A stretch of 64,000 nucleotides of DNA. Source: Pedobacter heparinus DSM 2366 (GTDB lineage: Bacteria > Bacteroidota > Bacteroidia > Sphingobacteriales > Sphingobacteriaceae). The stretch's first letter is position 1. Every line of letters starts with the position of its first letter. The position numbers and the translations under genes are program-made. The notes below the pieces were generated by a model. It was not told the origin of the DNA, did no database searches, and saw only the letters and a program-made list of their open reading frames with translations. The stretch lies in assembly GCF_000023825.1 (NCBI RefSeq), contig NC_013061.1:2666001-2730000 (forward strand), in the 5' to 3' direction. Below, piece after piece: positions 18,503 through 26,990 of the stretch.

Positions 18503-19663
18503 TTAAAAAATCTTATACAGCTCTGAACCTGCCAGCAAAAACGCACCCACCGCATACACCTCGGTACTGTTTGCTGCAATGTTAGTAGGCGCGCCAGCAA
18601 TTTGCTGCACACTTCCCAACATGCCATTCGGCTCAACCGAACTGGTTAAGGCTATCCAAGCTTTTTTAACTATAGGCAAATATTCAGTTTTGTTGAGCAT
18701 GCCGTTATTTATTCCCCAGGCCATTACGTAACAATAAAAGCCCGTTCCACTGGTTTCTTTAGTTGGATAGCTGTCCGGATCTAACAAGGATGTCCTCCAG
18801 CTGCCATCAGCCTGTTGTATGGAGGCGATCTTTGTGGTCATTTCTTTGTAAAGACTTATAAATTTAGGCCTATCTGGATGTTTTTTTGGCAGGTTGTCTA
18901 GCATACGGACCAATCCGCCCAATACCCATCCATTGCCTCTGGACCAAAACACCTTTTTCCCATTTTTTTCAACTTTATTGATAAATCGACTGTCCCTCGA
19001 AAAGAGGTGTTCATTTTTGTCGTACAGGAATTCGGTGGTTTTCCACCATAATTTACATGCCTTATTGAGGTAGCTGGGATCTTTTGTAGCGGTCGACAGG
19101 TAGGCCAGTGAGGTTGGCGCCATAAAAAGCGCATCACACCAGGCCCATTCTCGAGACTTGATTCTAGGTGCCCATTCAAGTGATTCATAAGAAGGCGCAG
19201 CGACAATGCTATCCGCTAGTGCCCTGAATGGTTTAACCATTTTTTCATCCTTATAGTTTTGATAAAGCTGCACATACGTTTGGGCAATGCAGTAGTCATC
19301 GGCCATGAAACGGTCGGGGCCAGTATTCCAGTTCAATTCGTTGCCTATCTCGATCAGCATGTTAGAATAAGCTTGCTTTTTGCTGATCCGGCTAAGCGCG
19401 AAGAGCCCAGTATAGCCCGTGGCGTTAGTCCAATCGTATTTTTTAAATTTAAAGCCTTTGGTATTCCAGGTGTTCAGCTGCCAATCTGCCACGCGCTCCA
19501 TTATTTTCAAGGTGGCTTTTTTATTGAATAAAGTGTCTTTTGAGATAGTTCGGCCAGTAACGTTTGGAGAGGCTGATAATGGAACGTTTGGCGTTGTGGT
19601 AAGGACAAGGGCAGCAAATAGCGCACAAAGGTTAAAATAGTTTAAAAGAATTCTCTTTTTCAT
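18503..19663 (-). CDS. GH105-family unsaturated uronyl hydrolase (second copy)
   Basis: A 386-residue protein with an N-terminal hydrophobic export signal. GH105 blocks are DDYCIAQTYVQLYQNYKD, EWAWCDALFMAPTSL with likely catalytic Asp177, FWSRGNGWVLGGLVRMLDNLP, and SGTGFYCYVMAWGINNGML. It is clearly diverged from the GH105 at 9070-10161, including an insertion before the WCD motif, so it is not a recent tandem copy. It probably hydrates a different unsaturated uronyl linkage in the periplasm. Its ATG overlaps the stop of an odd 74-codon frame (ATGA at 19660-19663) that bridges it to the esterase gene. Confidence 0.93.
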   Translation of the reverse strand: MKKRILLNYFNLCALFAALVLTTTPNVPLSASPNVTGRTISKDTLFNKKATLKIMERVADWQLNTWNTKGFKFKKYDWTNATGYTGLFALSRISKKQAYSNMLIEIGNELNWNTGPDRFMADDYCIAQTYVQLYQNYKDEKMVKPFRALADSIVAAPSYESLEWAPRIKSREWAWCDALFMAPTSLAYLSTATKDPSYLNKACKLWWKTTEFLYDKNEHLFSRDSRFINKVEKNGKKVFWSRGNGWVLGGLVRMLDNLPKKHPDRPKFISLYKEMTTKIASIQQADGSWRTSLLDPDSYPTKETSGTGFYCYVMAWGINNGMLNKTEYLPIVKKAWIALTSSVEPNGMLGSVQQIAGAPTNIAANSTEVYAVGAFLLAGSELYKIF

Positions 19664-19884
19664 CGCTCTGTATTGTAAAAATATGAATATGTGGTTCTAT
19701 AGTAAGTCTTATCGGTTAGCCTGCATTTTGCTGTTGCATAATGCATTTGGTAGATAAATTCCACCTGCAAATCTGGCAACCCATTCTTCATGAACAGCAT
19801 AGGTATCTTCAATTTTCGCTTCATACATGTGAACGTCTTCGTAGGCTTAATGATGCTCATTCCATCCTTATAAATATTCTTCAT
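19660..19884 (-). other. Bridging frame or decayed small gene between esterase and GH105
   Basis: An open frame of 74 codons starts in a TAATG overlap with the esterase stop and ends in an ATGA overlap with the GH105 start. That geometry is typical of coupled genes, but the peptide after about residue 16 is poor in recognisable structure. A second minus-strand frame (19709-19846) reads AYEDVHMYEAKIED and then HEEWVARFAGGIYLPNALC before its stop, and looks more like real protein. The simplest reading is one small coding sequence of about 58 residues broken by a frameshift. I cannot name it. Genuine decay and an assembly or base-calling error are both possible. Confidence 0.35.
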
Positions 19885-21341
19885 TATTTTTTGTTGACGG
19901 TAATTCCCGGCCAATCATCTGTACGGAAAGGCGATGCAGGCAAACCTGCATCATTGATCAAATTGCAAACGGGATTGTTTGCCCAGGCATAGCGAACTGC
20001 AACAGGATTTTTAACTTCTTTTGAAGAGACAATTACGCTATTCCCAATAATTTTGGCATCTGCCCAATAGAATTTTTTGTCGGCCCCAGCTATTGCGAAA
20101 CCCATGGGCGCATTCCCATTACTTGTTTTTAAAGCTACACTAGATGGTTTGAAATTGACCGTTATGATGTTGCCGGCAACCTTATAAGATTTGTACATTG
20201 GGCCTTCAGCTACCACATCTTCCTTATAAACCTTTTTTAGGGCCACCAAGGCTAGGCGCTTGCCTACATCTTGTTTGTTTTTAGGATGAATATCTGCTGT
20301 TTCGCCAATGTCTATGGTCACTGCCATTCCTGTATTCTTTAAATTCAATGCCATCGCTTGCGCTTCTCTTAACTCTGCCCAGGCTGCATCCGCTGGCTGT
20401 GGATTAATGGCTTGAAAACTAGCGAGCTGTACAAAAAGGAATGGCAATTGAGGCCTATTGAATTTTGCCCTCCAATTGTTAATCATCAAAGGAAACAGTT
20501 CCCGATATTGATAGGCTCTCGAAGCATTACTTTCCCCTTGATACCAAATTACGCCTTTAATACCTACAGGCAAAAAGGGATTGATCATGCCATTAAACAA
20601 TAAAGTAGGCTTATGGGGATTCGTTAATCTTGTTGTTTCGGGCATAGCCTGAAATTTTTTGACCGTATCAGCAAAGATATCTACTTTGCCAATGGCTTCA
20701 GCGCTCGTCCACGCTTCGACAAGCGTTCCTCCCCAAGTGGCATCAATTAGGCCAATGGCTATGTCTTTGTCTTGAATAAGTTTTCTGGCAAAAAAATAGG
20801 CCGTTGCAGAGAAGTTTGCTATGGTTGATGGAGAACACTCCTGCCAGCCTTTGGTATTGGATTTAAAATCTTTTTGAGGCTGACTACTGATTGCCTTTTT
20901 AACTTGTATAATCCTAATATTCGGATATTTGGCATTTGCAATTTCGTTTTCGTAATCTTTAATTTTACCCCATCCTGCTAAAGGCATTTCCATATTCGAT
21001 TGTCCGGAGCATAACCAGACCTCTCCGATCATGACGTTCTTTAATTTAAGCAATTCGCCATCATTGAAAGTAATGTTATATGGTCCACCAGCAGCTGGAG
21101 TTTTGATCTTTATCCTCCAATTTCCATCGGCATCAATGTCAGTGGTATAGGTTTTATTGTTCCATGAGGGCGTAATCATGATTTTCTTACCACGCGCTGC
21201 CTTGCCCCAAAAAGTGGTTTCGTCTTTTTGTTGCAACACCATATTGTCGGTAATTACGTCTGGTAATACAATAAATGCGTGCGCATTAAGTGCACAGGAG
21301 AGCGTGATGAGCAGGAGGTACAATGATTTTAATTTGTTCAT
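19884..21341 (-). CDS. Sialate O-acetylesterase-type SGNH carbohydrate esterase
   Basis: A 485-residue secreted protein (signal ends ALNAHA). It has the family's N-terminal LPDVITDNMVLQQ block, EVWLCSGQSNMEMPL with nucleophile Ser115 in GQSN, GVIWYQGESNA, and the C-terminal DIGETADIHPKNKQDVG carrying the catalytic Asp/His pair. Enzymes of this class remove O-acetyl groups from sugars; in plant-glycan PULs they usually deacetylate pectic or hemicellulosic residues rather than sialic acid. It follows the propeller lipoprotein gene by 14 bases. An acetylated substrate is the direct implication. Confidence 0.9.
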   Translation of the reverse strand: MNKLKSLYLLLITLSCALNAHAFIVLPDVITDNMVLQQKDETTFWGKAARGKKIMITPSWNNKTYTTDIDADGNWRIKIKTPAAGGPYNITFNDGELLKLKNVMIGEVWLCSGQSNMEMPLAGWGKIKDYENEIANAKYPNIRIIQVKKAISSQPQKDFKSNTKGWQECSPSTIANFSATAYFFARKLIQDKDIAIGLIDATWGGTLVEAWTSAEAIGKVDIFADTVKKFQAMPETTRLTNPHKPTLLFNGMINPFLPVGIKGVIWYQGESNASRAYQYRELFPLMINNWRAKFNRPQLPFLFVQLASFQAINPQPADAAWAELREAQAMALNLKNTGMAVTIDIGETADIHPKNKQDVGKRLALVALKKVYKEDVVAEGPMYKSYKVAGNIITVNFKPSSVALKTSNGNAPMGFAIAGADKKFYWADAKIIGNSVIVSSKEVKNPVAVRYAWANNPVCNLINDAGLPASPFRTDDWPGITVNKK

Positions 21342-21355
21342 AATTAAAAATGATT

Positions 21356-22675
21356 TTATGGCGTCAGTGTTCCTGTTAGCTGCATTTGGGTTTTACCCAT
21401 CCATATATCGGAATTCCAAATATCTGCATTGCCAGATCCAACTGCTGCCGAAGATACATACAACATGTTGTAATTATTAGCCGCGCCTTCTGGCGGTAGT
21501 TGTCCCGTTCCATCTACAGTAGAGAAGCCAAGAAAGTAGTTGTTTAATGTTGGATGACCAACCAGTTTTAATGTAGCTGAACCGAAGCCCCATATTAGCC
21601 CGTCGCTTGAGAACTGAAAGGACGGCACCAAATGGCCATTATCGCTCGCCATCGTGATGCGAAAGTATAGACGGGCAGTTCCACCACCGCTTTTTGGGAC
21701 ATCTGTATATCCTATCTGATTTCCTAACTGAGCCATTCCGGAGCAGGCTTCCCTCGTAGGCCAGTCAAAAGTCCCGGGATCAGCAGATCGTATGCGTACA
21801 TGTCCTTGGTTAACTCCATTGTTTTGCCAGAATACATACATTACCCATGGTTTATCAGTTCCAGGTTCGTAGATCATTTCCTGATGAGTGAGTTTGATTT
21901 GGCGACGGGTAGCAGCTGGTAAATTATATACCACACCACGGTTTACGCCACCAGGGAAAACTTTCTGCCATTGGGAACCACCATTAACACTGGTATGTAG
22001 GCGAATCCTGTCTGCAGGGCTGGGACCTGCGACTTCTGTTGCAGGAAAATCTATATAGTCTCCAGGACGGATCTCTACCTGAGAAAATAAGTAGTAGAGG
22101 CCTCCCACACGGATACACTCAGGTTCCAAGAAATTGCCACTGTCCCAGATATGGGGATCATATCCCACATCTTCGGGCTGTCGCCAAAATGCCGAGGGAT
22201 GAACCGTTGCTGTTGGATTCAAAGCCGGCTCAACATACGATGCTGTTGAATTCCAGTTGGCAAGGCTTCCGCCTCCGGTCTTGATCACTCTGCGTGAAAA
22301 TATATTGTCGCCATCGGAGTATGCATCTAGATAACGTCCTCCATGATAGAGTCTGTACTGCGTAGTTGATTGATCTAACATCATAAATCCAGAATAATCA
22401 TAGTAATTGGCAGCACCCCTGCCTGAGTTCACTGTGCCTACTGCATAGTTTTGATGAAAGGTAATAGTTATGCCTTTATAAACGGTAGACAAGACTGTAG
22501 CGGCAGTAGTAACATCGTCTACCTGTGCGCTGTTTTCTACGGGTTTACTGCCTTCAAGATCAGCTTTAGCATGATCTCCAGACAACTTGGCTTCTTTTGT
22601 ACAACTGGAACTAGCCATCGATACCATAACGGCCAAAAGACACCAATGTAATGGATTAACTTCTCTAATTTTCAT
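21356..22675 (-). CDS. Lipoprotein resembling a five-bladed beta-propeller glycoside-acting protein, uncharacterised
   Basis: I start at 22675, where MKIREVNPLHWCLLAVMVSMASSSC gives a lipoprotein signal. An ATG 13 codons earlier is less likely, because the ACCAAATATA leader lies just upstream of the later start. The 439-residue protein has propeller-like repeats (YYDYSGFMMLDQSTTQYRLYHGG, PECIRVGGLYYLFSQVE, WVMYVFWQNNG, LYFRITMASDNG, FLGFSTVDG) reminiscent of GH43/GH32/sialidase-type folds. I cannot assign a family or find a convincing catalytic triad. It heads the enzyme operon, so surface binding or hydrolysis of the glycan is likely. Confidence 0.7.
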   Translation of the reverse strand: MKIREVNPLHWCLLAVMVSMASSSCTKEAKLSGDHAKADLEGSKPVENSAQVDDVTTAATVLSTVYKGITITFHQNYAVGTVNSGRGAANYYDYSGFMMLDQSTTQYRLYHGGRYLDAYSDGDNIFSRRVIKTGGGSLANWNSTASYVEPALNPTATVHPSAFWRQPEDVGYDPHIWDSGNFLEPECIRVGGLYYLFSQVEIRPGDYIDFPATEVAGPSPADRIRLHTSVNGGSQWQKVFPGGVNRGVVYNLPAATRRQIKLTHQEMIYEPGTDKPWVMYVFWQNNGVNQGHVRIRSADPGTFDWPTREACSGMAQLGNQIGYTDVPKSGGGTARLYFRITMASDNGHLVPSFQFSSDGLIWGFGSATLKLVGHPTLNNYFLGFSTVDGTGQLPPEGAANNYNMLYVSSAAVGSGNADIWNSDIWMGKTQMQLTGTLTP

Positions 22676-22835
22676 AATATATTTGGTTAGTGGAAAATTC
22701 TTTTGGATAGTCAAAAATTACCAATCCGAAAATACACTAGATAATCAAATGAAAAAAATACATGGTTTGCGTGAACTGATACTATATTTACGCTTTTAAT
22801 AAAGAGGTAATTAGGCTTGTTAAGTTAAGCCAAAA

Positions 22836-23735
22836 TTATTGTGCTGCTTCCACTGCTGTGTTTTCCTGTTCCGAGTAAGCAAAAGCTTTTCTGTACTCCA
22901 AGGGCGTTTGGCCCATAATTTCCTTAAACTGCCTGTTAAAATAGGAAATATTGTTAAATCCGCATTCGAAACAGATGTTGGCTATGCTTATATTCTCCTT
23001 AAAAAGTAAGCTGGTCGCATGCGATACCCGTACATAATTTACAAACTGCGAGAATGTTTTTTCCGTTCTCCGTTTGAAATATCTACAAAAGGCGGCCTCA
23101 TTTAAGCAGGCTAGAGAAGCGGCTGTTTTACTATCTAGGTTATTTTTAAAATTTTCGACTACATAGTTTACCACTGATTCGAGTTTCCTTGAGTCATTGT
23201 AATTCAAAGATGGTTTTATGGTGGATGAATTGATGAAATAAAAGCTTTCTTTTTTCAGGTTTGACAAATTGTTTAACATGTTTAATAAGATCAAGAGGCT
23301 ATCCATTCCCTTACTGCTAACCAATTTGTGAAAGGCAGACTTTACATTGTCCGGACTGTTTGAAATTTTAATTCCGTAAACCGATTTGTCCAGCATGTCC
23401 TTAATCTTAGTGAGTTCTCCTTTGCTGAAGAAATCCTTGCCCAAAAAATCCTCTTTAAAAAAAGCAACGATCGCGTGAGCAGTTTGGCCCGATCGGATGA
23501 ATTCTTTGTCGTTATAAAAACAATGCGCAAAGCCAGATCCAAGCAGGTAAATTTCACCTTCATTAAAGTGAACAATGTTATTGGCAGAATAAAGCTTACC
23601 AAAGCTTTTAGCGATATAGATAAGTTCATAAGAGTCATGAAAATGAAAAGGAGACGTAAAGTGAGGTTGTAAATACTCCTTTATCGTGAAGCTCATGTCT
23701 ATAAGCGAAGCTTGGTGCTGAAAGGTCATTTTCAT
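22836..23735 (-). CDS. AraC-family transcriptional regulator
   Basis: A 299-residue protein with an N-terminal cupin-like sensing domain (HFTSPFHFHDSYELIYI, GEIYLLGSGFAHCF) and a C-terminal pair of helix-turn-helix motifs (about 190-285). The second helix-turn-helix carries the family signature NICFECGFNNISYFNRQFKEIMGQTPLEYRK. AraC proteins of this shape usually activate sugar-use operons on binding a sugar. It sits between the enzyme operon and the transporter/dehydrogenase operon, and no hybrid two-component or ECF regulator is present, so it is the best candidate controller of both. Ligand and sites are unproven. Confidence 0.92.
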   Translation of the reverse strand: MKMTFQHQASLIDMSFTIKEYLQPHFTSPFHFHDSYELIYIAKSFGKLYSANNIVHFNEGEIYLLGSGFAHCFYNDKEFIRSGQTAHAIVAFFKEDFLGKDFFSKGELTKIKDMLDKSVYGIKISNSPDNVKSAFHKLVSSKGMDSLLILLNMLNNLSNLKKESFYFINSSTIKPSLNYNDSRKLESVVNYVVENFKNNLDSKTAASLACLNEAAFCRYFKRRTEKTFSQFVNYVRVSHATSLLFKENISIANICFECGFNNISYFNRQFKEIMGQTPLEYRKAFAYSEQENTAVEAAQ

Positions 23736-23818
23736 ATTCTCGTATTGTTAGCCATCGATATTTAGGCTTTTAATATAGTAAATATTGTATTAGAAATCGA
23801 AAACAACTTGTTTAAAAC

Positions 23819-25234
23819 CTATAGAATAATGTCTGTTTTATAACCCTTCATCCCATAGAAAAGCACGTAAACATAACAAAGGATTGGTAGCGTAAATGAA
23901 AGCTGAAGATTATTACTGATATCCGCAAAATATCCCTGCAAGGGAGGTACAATTGCGCCACCTACGCAAGCCATAATTAGCAATGAAGCGCCCTGACTAG
24001 TATAACTACCCAATCCTTTAACAGCTAAGGCAAATATAGTAGGAAACATGATCGAATTAAAAAAACCAATCGCTATGATAGACCAAAGGGCAATTTGTCC
24101 ATTTGTAAAAGCTACCATTAATAAAAGAAGAATTATTGCTGCTGCAAAATAACTTAAGGTTGTTTGAGATTTGAAATTAGCTAGGCGGAAAATAGCAGCA
24201 TTAAAAAGAACAAGACAACACATGACCGCTGCAAGTTGAAAATTATATAAAGTATAGACGGTTATAAATACAGCAATACTAATTAAAAACATAAGGCCAT
24301 ATTTGTAGCTGTTACGTTCGAAATTGCCCAATGCAATGGCACCCAAAAAGCGGCCTATCATTGCGCCACCCCAGAAAAAGGCCAGGTAAGTTTTGGCCGT
24401 TTCTGCCTCAAAACCGCCAATTGCCGGTAATTTTAAAAAGCTCATAAAATTACTGCCTATCGTTACCTCCCCACCTACATAGGCAAAAATACAAATTACA
24501 CCAAGTATGAGGTGACGATGTTTTAAAGAACCAGCATGGTTAATATGTACATGATCCTTAACAATACGAGGAAGCTTAGTTGTTTTGATCATAATTGCAA
24601 TGAGGATCAGTGCAGCGGCTAAAGCAATATATGGAAGCTTCACAGAATCTGCGTTTGTACCTTCTATCGCTTCGGTAATAGTCCCAAAAATTAAATAACC
24701 ACCAAGAATTGGTGCTATTGTTGTTCCTAAAGAGTTGAAAGCTTGTGTAAGATTTAAGCGTGCAGAAGCAGTTTCTGGCGATCCCAAAATGGTGACATAA
24801 GGATTGGAAGCAATTTGCAAAATGGCGGTTCCTGATGCTAAAACAAACAAGGCCCCTAAAAAAAAACCGTAGCTCTTATATGCTGCCGCAGGATAAAATA
24901 GTGAGGCACCTAAAGCACAAACAAAAAGTCCTGCAATAATCCCATTTTTGTAACCAATTTTCATGATCGGATCTTCTCGGGTAACCGAAAGTACAAAATA
25001 GGCCAGTGAGATGATAAAGTATGCTCCGAAAAACGAAGTTTGTACCAACATAGCCTGCCAGTGAAGCAGCGTAAAAACTGTCATCAGTTTAGGGATGAGC
25101 ACATCATTCATGCTCACAATAAAACCCCAGATAAAGAACAGCGTGGTAAGAATAACTAAGGAGAAAGTATGATTCTTTGCCGAACTTTTGTTACGTTCCA
25201 ACTGCGTTGTGGATGAAGTAAATGGTGCTGACAT
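23819..25234 (-). CDS. FucP-like MFS sugar:proton symporter
   Basis: A 471-residue, 12-helix membrane protein of the major facilitator superfamily. The start LFFIWGFIVSMNDVLIPKL and FFGAYFIISL are characteristic of the L-fucose:H+ symporter (FucP) group, which also includes glucose/galactose carriers. Location is the inner membrane. It lies 21 bases downstream of the first SDR gene and is the last gene of the dehydrogenase cluster, so it probably imports the monosaccharide that the cluster oxidises. The 6-deoxysugar preference of FucP and the two rhamnosidases in the locus suggest L-rhamnose or L-fucose. Confidence 0.88.
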   Translation of the reverse strand: MSAPFTSSTTQLERNKSSAKNHTFSLVILTTLFFIWGFIVSMNDVLIPKLMTVFTLLHWQAMLVQTSFFGAYFIISLAYFVLSVTREDPIMKIGYKNGIIAGLFVCALGASLFYPAAAYKSYGFFLGALFVLASGTAILQIASNPYVTILGSPETASARLNLTQAFNSLGTTIAPILGGYLIFGTITEAIEGTNADSVKLPYIALAAALILIAIMIKTTKLPRIVKDHVHINHAGSLKHRHLILGVICIFAYVGGEVTIGSNFMSFLKLPAIGGFEAETAKTYLAFFWGGAMIGRFLGAIALGNFERNSYKYGLMFLISIAVFITVYTLYNFQLAAVMCCLVLFNAAIFRLANFKSQTTLSYFAAAIILLLLMVAFTNGQIALWSIIAIGFFNSIMFPTIFALAVKGLGSYTSQGASLLIMACVGGAIVPPLQGYFADISNNLQLSFTLPILCYVYVLFYGMKGYKTDIIL

Positions 25235-25255
25235 ATTTTTGTTTTAAACTTGTGA

Positions 25256-26032
25256 TTAAAAAGTGATGGTTAAACCTCCGTCTACCGTTAAAACAGAACC
25301 TGTTATGTAAGAAGCATCGGGCCCTGCAAGAAAATAGACTACTCCGGCAACTTCCTCAGGCTCACCCGCACGCTTTAAAGGCAAGTGATGAGAATCAATA
25401 TAATTGTCTTTAAACCACTTAGTTTCCAATTCACTCTTTCCATCAGCTTTTACAGACATAGGTGTATTAATAAAGCCGGGAGCAATGGTATTGGCTAATA
25501 TATTTCTAGAAGCTAATTCGAGGGAAAGGGATCTGGTAAATTGGGTAATTGCGGCCTTAGCCATGCCATAGGCAGAACTACCATGTTCTACCCGTTCATG
25601 ATGGATAGAAGTAATGTGAATAATGCGGCCTCCATTTTTTATTAGTGAAACTAATGCTCTGCAACTTTTTACAGTACCATATAACATGGTCTGAATTGAA
25701 TCGTCCCAGTTGTCAAACTCCGAAATAAGGGAATCACTGGCTGCAGAAATTCCCACACTGTTTATGAGCACGTCAAAATCTCCAAAAACTTCGGTCACAG
25801 TTTTACGAAGTTGCGCTATATGCTTCTCGTTTCTCACATCAACCTCACAAGCCATATGGCCTTGTCCTTCCAGCGCGTCAATTACACCGCGAGCTTTTTT
25901 AAGGTTAGATGATCCAATTATAACGGTCCATCCCTCTCTGGCAAACCTTTCTGCGGTAGCCTTTCCGATTCCGGAAGAACCGCCCAAAATAATTGCCTTT
26001 TTCATTATAGATGATTGATTTTCTCTTTTCAT
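25256..26032 (-). CDS. SDR-family NAD(P)-dependent dehydrogenase 1 (candidate aldose 1-dehydrogenase)
   Basis: A classical short-chain dehydrogenase of about 250 residues: cofactor motif GGSSGIGKA, NSVG motif (INSVGIS), catalytic Ser in HITSIHHE, Tyr and Lys in YGMAKAA, and C-terminus GSVLTVDGGLTI. The upstream ATG (26032) leaves a 6-base gap to the preceding gene. An ATG at 26005 (MKKAIILGG) gives the more usual N-terminus and may be the true start. In the cluster context it would oxidise the free sugar at C1 to a lactone, as L-rhamnose or L-fucose 1-dehydrogenases of this family do. The substrate is inferred only from neighbours; the roles of the two SDRs could be swapped. Confidence 0.85.
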   Translation of the reverse strand: MKRENQSSIMKKAIILGGSSGIGKATAERFAREGWTVIIGSSNLKKARGVIDALEGQGHMACEVDVRNEKHIAQLRKTVTEVFGDFDVLINSVGISAASDSLISEFDNWDDSIQTMLYGTVKSCRALVSLIKNGGRIIHITSIHHERVEHGSSAYGMAKAAITQFTRSLSLELASRNILANTIAPGFINTPMSVKADGKSELETKWFKDNYIDSHHLPLKRAGEPEEVAGVVYFLAGPDASYITGSVLTVDGGLTITF

Positions 26033-26038
26033 ATAGAA

Positions 26039-26797
26039 TTAATACGTTGCCCTACCCCCAGAGATATCAAACACAAAACCTGTAGTAAAACTTGCTTCTT
26101 CAGAAACTATCCACGTCGAAATGGAAGACACCTCCTCTACGGTACCGAGCCTGTTCATAGGGATTTTACTGATCATGTATGCCAGCTGTTCAGGCGATGT
26201 TTCGTTGTTCATTGCAGTGCCAATGACTGCTGGTGCTAGGCCATTGATTGTGATTTTGGTACCGGCATACTCTTTACCAATTCCTTTAACCAAACCGATT
26301 ACCCCTGCCTTCATGGATGAATATCCCGCCATAAATGGGTTGCCTTCTTTGCCCGCAATTGATGCGATTAATAATATCCGCCCATAATCATTCTTCTCCA
26401 TTACCTTAATCGCATATTTGACCATTAAAAAACTACCACGTAAGTTAATGGCATAAACTCTATCATAGGCATGCACAGGGTAATCCGTTATTTTAGTACT
26501 TGTAGGGCCTACAATACCGGCTGAATTAATCATTACGTCAATTTTACTATATAATTCTTCAACCTTTTCAAATGCAGCTTTCACCGCGTTTTCATCAGAA
26601 ATATCTACGGCATAACTATCTGCCGTAAAATTCAGCGCTCTGAATTCGGCCACAACATCTTGCAATAAAGCTTTATTAATATCAAAAAGAATTACCGTGC
26701 CTCCTTCTGCTGCAATCCTGTGGGCAATACCCTTACCGATTCCAGCGGCTCCGCCAGATACAACGGCCACCTGGTTCTCAAACCTGTTATTCATCAT
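26039..26797 (-). CDS. SDR-family dehydrogenase 2 (candidate 2-keto-3-deoxy-sugar-acid dehydrogenase)
   Basis: A 252-residue classical SDR: GGAAGIGKG cofactor loop, NSAGIVG, catalytic Ser in LLIASIAGKEG, and YSSMKAG for Tyr/Lys. The C-terminus FDISGGRATY resembles, from memory, bacterial dehydrogenases acting on 2-keto-3-deoxy-L-rhamnonate or L-fuconate, which oxidise C4 before cleavage to pyruvate and a three-carbon acid. Two adjacent ATGs (26797, 26794) are possible starts. The gene has its own promoter region, and a decayed copy of that region plus the first codons lies upstream of susC. Confidence 0.85.
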   Translation of the reverse strand: MMNNRFENQVAVVSGGAAGIGKGIAHRIAAEGGTVILFDINKALLQDVVAEFRALNFTADSYAVDISDENAVKAAFEKVEELYSKIDVMINSAGIVGPTSTKITDYPVHAYDRVYAINLRGSFLMVKYAIKVMEKNDYGRILLIASIAGKEGNPFMAGYSSMKAGVIGLVKGIGKEYAGTKITINGLAPAVIGTAMNNETSPEQLAYMISKIPMNRLGTVEEVSSISTWIVSEEASFTTGFVFDISGGRATY

Positions 26798-26920
26798 TTT
26801 ATATTTGGTAAATTAAATCTATTTGTTTAGCATTCCTAAAGTATGCTCAGTTTTCAGGTAATCAAAATACCCTATTTGCCGTTTTCAATACACTATTTAC
26901 AAGTGCAAGGATTGTTACAA
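26798..26920 (-). promoter_or_regulatory. Promoter/leader region B of the SDR2-SDR1-MFS operon
   Basis: This leader aligns over its length with 8900-9022. The conserved core (about 26862-26904) contains ATCAAAATAC, CTATTTGCCGTTTT and TACACTATTTACA (26889-26901). On the coding strand it includes TATTTTG, one base short of the Bacteroidota TAnnTTTG minus-7 element. An exact TATATTTGGT block (26800-26809) lies just before the start codon. It probably holds the operon promoter and a regulator site. Confidence 0.55.
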
Positions 26921-26990
26921 CTAAATCAAGAATACATGGCTTTTCGCTATCAGGCTATCCAAACCGGATAAGTTTCCTATGTATATATAA

